The notes beneath the pieces were generated by a model. It did no database searches. It worked only from the letters and a program-made list of their open reading frames with translations, and was not told the DNA's origin. From positions 1 to 16,834 of the forward strand of contig JASHTU010000396.1 in the NCBI GenBank assembly GCA_030040395.1: a stretch of DNA of 16,834 nucleotides. The letters are read 5' to 3'. The position numbers were made by a program, and so were the translations under genes. The DNA comes from Acidobacteriaceae bacterium (GTDB taxonomy: Bacteria; Acidobacteriota; Terriglobia; Terriglobales; Acidobacteriaceae). Positions within the stretch are counted from its first letter, which is position 1; each line of letters begins with the position of its first letter. This document shows positions 15,303-16,834 of this stretch, one piece after another.

Positions 15303-16061
15303 ATGGGAAAGACATTTGAAGTGTCCGACATGCCGCCGCTCACGCTAGAGATGCATGGCAAGTTGCGAGCAATGGAAAAAGATTTGCGATTAGCACTTAG
15401 CAGGTGCTGCAATGACCGTGAACTGATTGACCCGCAAGCAGCGTTTGAATATGCGCGAACCTACGCAACTCGGTTTTACGATTGCTTCTACGATTTCTAT
15501 TCTCAGATTCCAAATCCCGCCTATAGACCGCATTGGCGTCCAGCATCAGAGGCGTTCGCGTTTCAGCGCGTCGTGAAATGCATCCAGAACGATTTTCACA
15601 TTGAGCTGTTCTTCAAGAACAATCCCGACCGCGTGGATCGAATCAAAAGGACAATCACGGACCACTCGAAGCTCGCTAAGGATTCAGAGGTTAACTCCTT
15701 CACTCCAACCGCGCGGCAGATCGCTGAGTACGCTAAGTCTGGAATCGATATTGTTTCCGGCCCGCCCCTCCTTAAAATGGCCGTTGCTGCTTGGGAATCG
15801 TCTGGGAGACGCGCGGTCACAGCGGCTCCCTCAGAAGCCGCGAAGCATAGGTTCTCTGGGCAAATCAAGAGCGAGACTGCGGCGCGAAAGCTGAAAGCGT
15901 TCATGGAGAAACGAGGATTGGGGCAAACGGAATTCGCCATTAAAGCAAACACAAGCGATAAGACCATTCGTAAATTTCTCCGAACGGGGTCAATCAAGAG
16001 GAGCATTCTGACCGAAATAGCAACGGCAATGGGCACCACAAAAGAGGAATTGCTAAGTTAG
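15303..16061 (+). CDS. Protein with C-terminal Cro/C1-type helix-turn-helix and unrecognised N-terminal domain
   Basis: 252 residues from the ATG at 15303, which has GGAGCAAGG just upstream. The frame is also open from an ATG at 15246, but that start directly abuts the terminator-like hairpin and has no proper ribosome binding site. The last about 64 residues form an XRE (Cro/C1) helix-turn-helix: ARKLKAFMEKRGLGQTEFA, then DKTIRKFLRTG, then LTEIATAMGTTKEELL. The N-terminal about 185 residues are helical and charged, with an aromatic stretch (YATRFYDCFYDFYSQIPNP) that I cannot place in a family. A C-terminal rather than N-terminal HTH suggests a sensor or effector domain joined to a DNA-binding tail. 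The setting (terminator before, phased repeats and a tRNA after, transposase beyond) is typical of mobile or accessory DNA. A likely role is regulation of that segment or of itself; this is inference. Confidence 0.65.
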   Translation: MGKTFEVSDMPPLTLEMHGKLRAMEKDLRLALSRCCNDRELIDPQAAFEYARTYATRFYDCFYDFYSQIPNPAYRPHWRPASEAFAFQRVVKCIQNDFHIELFFKNNPDRVDRIKRTITDHSKLAKDSEVNSFTPTARQIAEYAKSGIDIVSGPPLLKMAVAAWESSGRRAVTAAPSEAAKHRFSGQIKSETAARKLKAFMEKRGLGQTEFAIKANTSDKTIRKFLRTGSIKRSILTEIATAMGTTKEELLS

Positions 16062-16087
16062 ATATATCAATAATTTACAACAAAAAC

Positions 16088-16161
16088 TTCCGTTCATCTT
16101 CCGCGTAAGTTCCGCTCATATTCCTATCTTCCGGCATTCTTCCGCGATATTTCTGTCTCAA
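16088..16161 (+). repeat. Phased array of degenerate 11-base TTCCG repeats (iteron-like)
   Basis: TTCCG begins at 16088, 16099, 16110, 16129 and 16140, with TTCCT at 16121 and TTCTG at 16151. Spacing is 11, 11, 11, 8, 11 and 11 bases. Units include TTCCGTTCATC, TTCCGCGTAAG, TTCCGCTCATA and TTCCGGCATTC. One more TTCCG lies at 16174. An AT-rich patch (16062-16087) adjoins the left side. The unit is not a multiple of three, so it is not a coding repeat; the one-helical-turn spacing suggests protein binding along one DNA face. Confidence 0.6.
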
Positions 16162-16244
16162 GGCATTTCACGCTTCCGTGGCAGATCGGCACGATGAGAG
16201 GCATGAACTGGATTCGCGCACCACCAAACCGTGTAGGGACGCGA

Positions 16245-16270
16245 ACGGGGAGCATTTGACTGCTCCCCGT
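16245..16270 (+). other. Perfect 10-base-pair hairpin just upstream of the tRNA
   Basis: ACGGGGAGCA (16245-16254), loop TTTGAC, then the exact reverse complement (16261-16270). It ends five bases before the first tRNA base. There is no T-run after it, so it is not a standard terminator; it might be a processing or recombination element. Confidence 0.6.
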
Positions 16271-16275
16271 ATCCT

Positions 16276-16360
16276 GCGGGCGTGGTGGAACGGTATACAC
16301 AGCGGTTTTCCAAACCGCCGCCTCTGCCGGGGCTTGTGGGTTCGAGTCCCACCGCCCGCA
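16276..16360 (+). tRNA. Class II tRNA with glycine anticodon UCC and leucine-like body
   Basis: 85 bases, CCA not encoded. Acceptor GCGGGCG (16276-16282) pairs perfectly with CGCCCGC (16353-16359); the discriminator is A (16360). The D arm GTG/CAC has loop GAACGGTATA, including A14 and G18-G19. Anticodon stem GCGGT/ACCGC encloses loop TTTCCAA, giving anticodon TCC at 16309-16311 (reads GGA/GGG). The variable arm is 17 bases with a five-pair stem (GCCTC/GGGGC, one G-U) and loop TGCC. T arm GTGGG/CCCAC has the canonical loop TTCGAGT. A long variable arm and this D arm belong to Leu/Ser-type tRNAs, not to glycine tRNAs; A73 excludes the usual serine G73. The acceptor stem GCGGGCG is glycine-like. 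It is either a missense-type or chimeric tRNA, or a mobile-element tRNA that may not be used in normal translation. Confidence 0.85.
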
Positions 16361-16393
16361 TTCCAGATTCTACATCACTCCGAAAATCAACGC

Positions 16394-16423
16394 TTGACAA
16401 ACAGCGAGCGCTTGCTGTATTAT
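16394..16423 (+). promoter_or_regulatory. Strong sigma70 promoter of the IS1-like gene, predicted leaderless
   Basis: TTGACA (16394-16399), 18-base spacer, TATTAT (16418-16423). Only six bases (CTAACC) separate the -10 box from the ATG at 16430, so transcription should begin at or next to the start codon. The spacer contains CGAGCGCTTGC (16405-16415), shared with the promoter region at 14887-14897 and nearly palindromic (GCGAGCGCTTGC). Confidence 0.7.
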
Positions 16424-16429
16424 CTAACC

Positions 16430-16834
16430 ATGATGAGTGAGACACAATCCGCCTCAATGACGTGCCAAGAATGCGGCGCGGACTGCCAGCGGTTCGGCAG
16501 GCACCGCAACAATTTGCGCCGTTTCCGCTGCCCGAAGTGCCACAAGACATACACCGAAGGGCACCAGCGCACTCTTGGCACCATGTACGTCTCGCAGGAT
16601 CGCGCTGTTATGGCGCTGCAGCTTTTGCTTGAGGGAAACTCAATCCGCAGCACAGAACGGATTACCGGCATGGACCGGAATACCATCATGTCGTTGCTGC
16701 TCAAGGCTGGTGAGCGTTGCCAGCATCTCATGGACGAAAAGATTCGTGGGTTAAATGTACAAGATGTGGAAGTGGACGAAATCTGGGGCTACGTTTTCAA
16801 AAAAGAAGCTCACAAGTTTAAGCACGAAGAGGGC
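16430..16834 (+). CDS. IS1-like transposase, N-terminal part (cut by window edge)
   Basis: 135 codons are visible with no stop; the gene runs off the right edge. A second ATG at 16433 is an equal alternative start. Residues 11-40 form a zinc ribbon (CQEC at 12-15, CPKC at 34-37), as in IS1 InsA. Residues about 55-95 form a helix-turn-helix (LEGNSIRSTERITGMDRNTI). VEVDEIWGYV (about 113-122) holds the first catalytic Asp of the IS1 DDE domain. In IS1 itself the two parts are joined by a frameshift; here they lie in one frame, as in single-frame IS1 relatives. No ribosome binding site precedes the start, fitting a leaderless mRNA from the promoter at 16394-16423. Terminal inverted repeats cannot be checked because the right end is outside the window, so it may also be a domesticated or phage-borne relative. 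Confidence 0.85.
   Translation, partial: MMSETQSASMTCQECGADCQRFGRHRNNLRRFRCPKCHKTYTEGHQRTLGTMYVSQDRAVMALQLLLEGNSIRSTERITGMDRNTIMSLLLKAGERCQHLMDEKIRGLNVQDVEVDEIWGYVFKKEAHKFKHEEG

Noticed and set aside
16088..16161. CRISPR array.
   Set aside because: The units are only 11 bases, degenerate and without spacers; no cas genes are present.
16158..16550. Minus-strand 130-codon open frame containing GLEPTSPGRGG and YRSTTPAG.
   Set aside because: This is the well-known spurious peptide obtained by translating the antisense of a class II tRNA; it covers the tRNA at 16276-16360 and the transposase start.

Overview
The window looks like a high-GC chromosomal segment from an acidobacterium, probably of the Solibacter/Bryobacter type. 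This is inferred from gene content: secreted DUF4038, GH106-like and GH115 enzymes, Tat-exported aldolase-like and DUF362 proteins, and long antisense shadow frames. No taxonomic marker gene is present.

Left part (1-3780): two tandem minus-strand paralogues of a secreted DUF4038/GH140-type (apiosidase-like) glycosidase, the first cut by the window edge. They diverge from an IclR-family regulator, whose 3' end overlaps the 3' end of a convergent SDR dehydrogenase.

Middle part (4099-11656, plus strand): a run of five genes. These are a secreted CBM9-like/PKD protein, a GH106-like alpha-L-rhamnosidase candidate, a Tat-signal member of the dihydrodipicolinate synthase/N-acetylneuraminate lyase superfamily that lacks the usual catalytic tyrosine, an unrecognised 494-residue protein, and a Tat-signal DUF362 protein nearly touching it. 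Bacterioferritin follows, then a convergent GH115 alpha-glucuronidase. Apiosidase-, rhamnosidase- and glucuronidase-type enzymes together suggest use of branched plant cell-wall glycans (pectin RG-II-like or glucuronoxylan), with IclR and the SDR as possible regulator and sugar/sugar-acid dehydrogenase. The substrate is inference.

Right part (about 14880 to the end): different in character, less GC-rich and accessory-like. It holds a small basic protein with a terminator-like hairpin behind it, a protein with a C-terminal Cro/C1-type helix-turn-helix, an 11-bp-phased array of TTCCG repeats beside an AT-rich patch, a perfect 10-bp hairpin, a tRNA, and the start of an IS1-like transposase with a sigma70 promoter so close that its mRNA should be leaderless. 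The tRNA is the most unusual object: it folds as a class II (long variable arm) tRNA with a leucine-like D arm and A73, but carries the glycine anticodon UCC.
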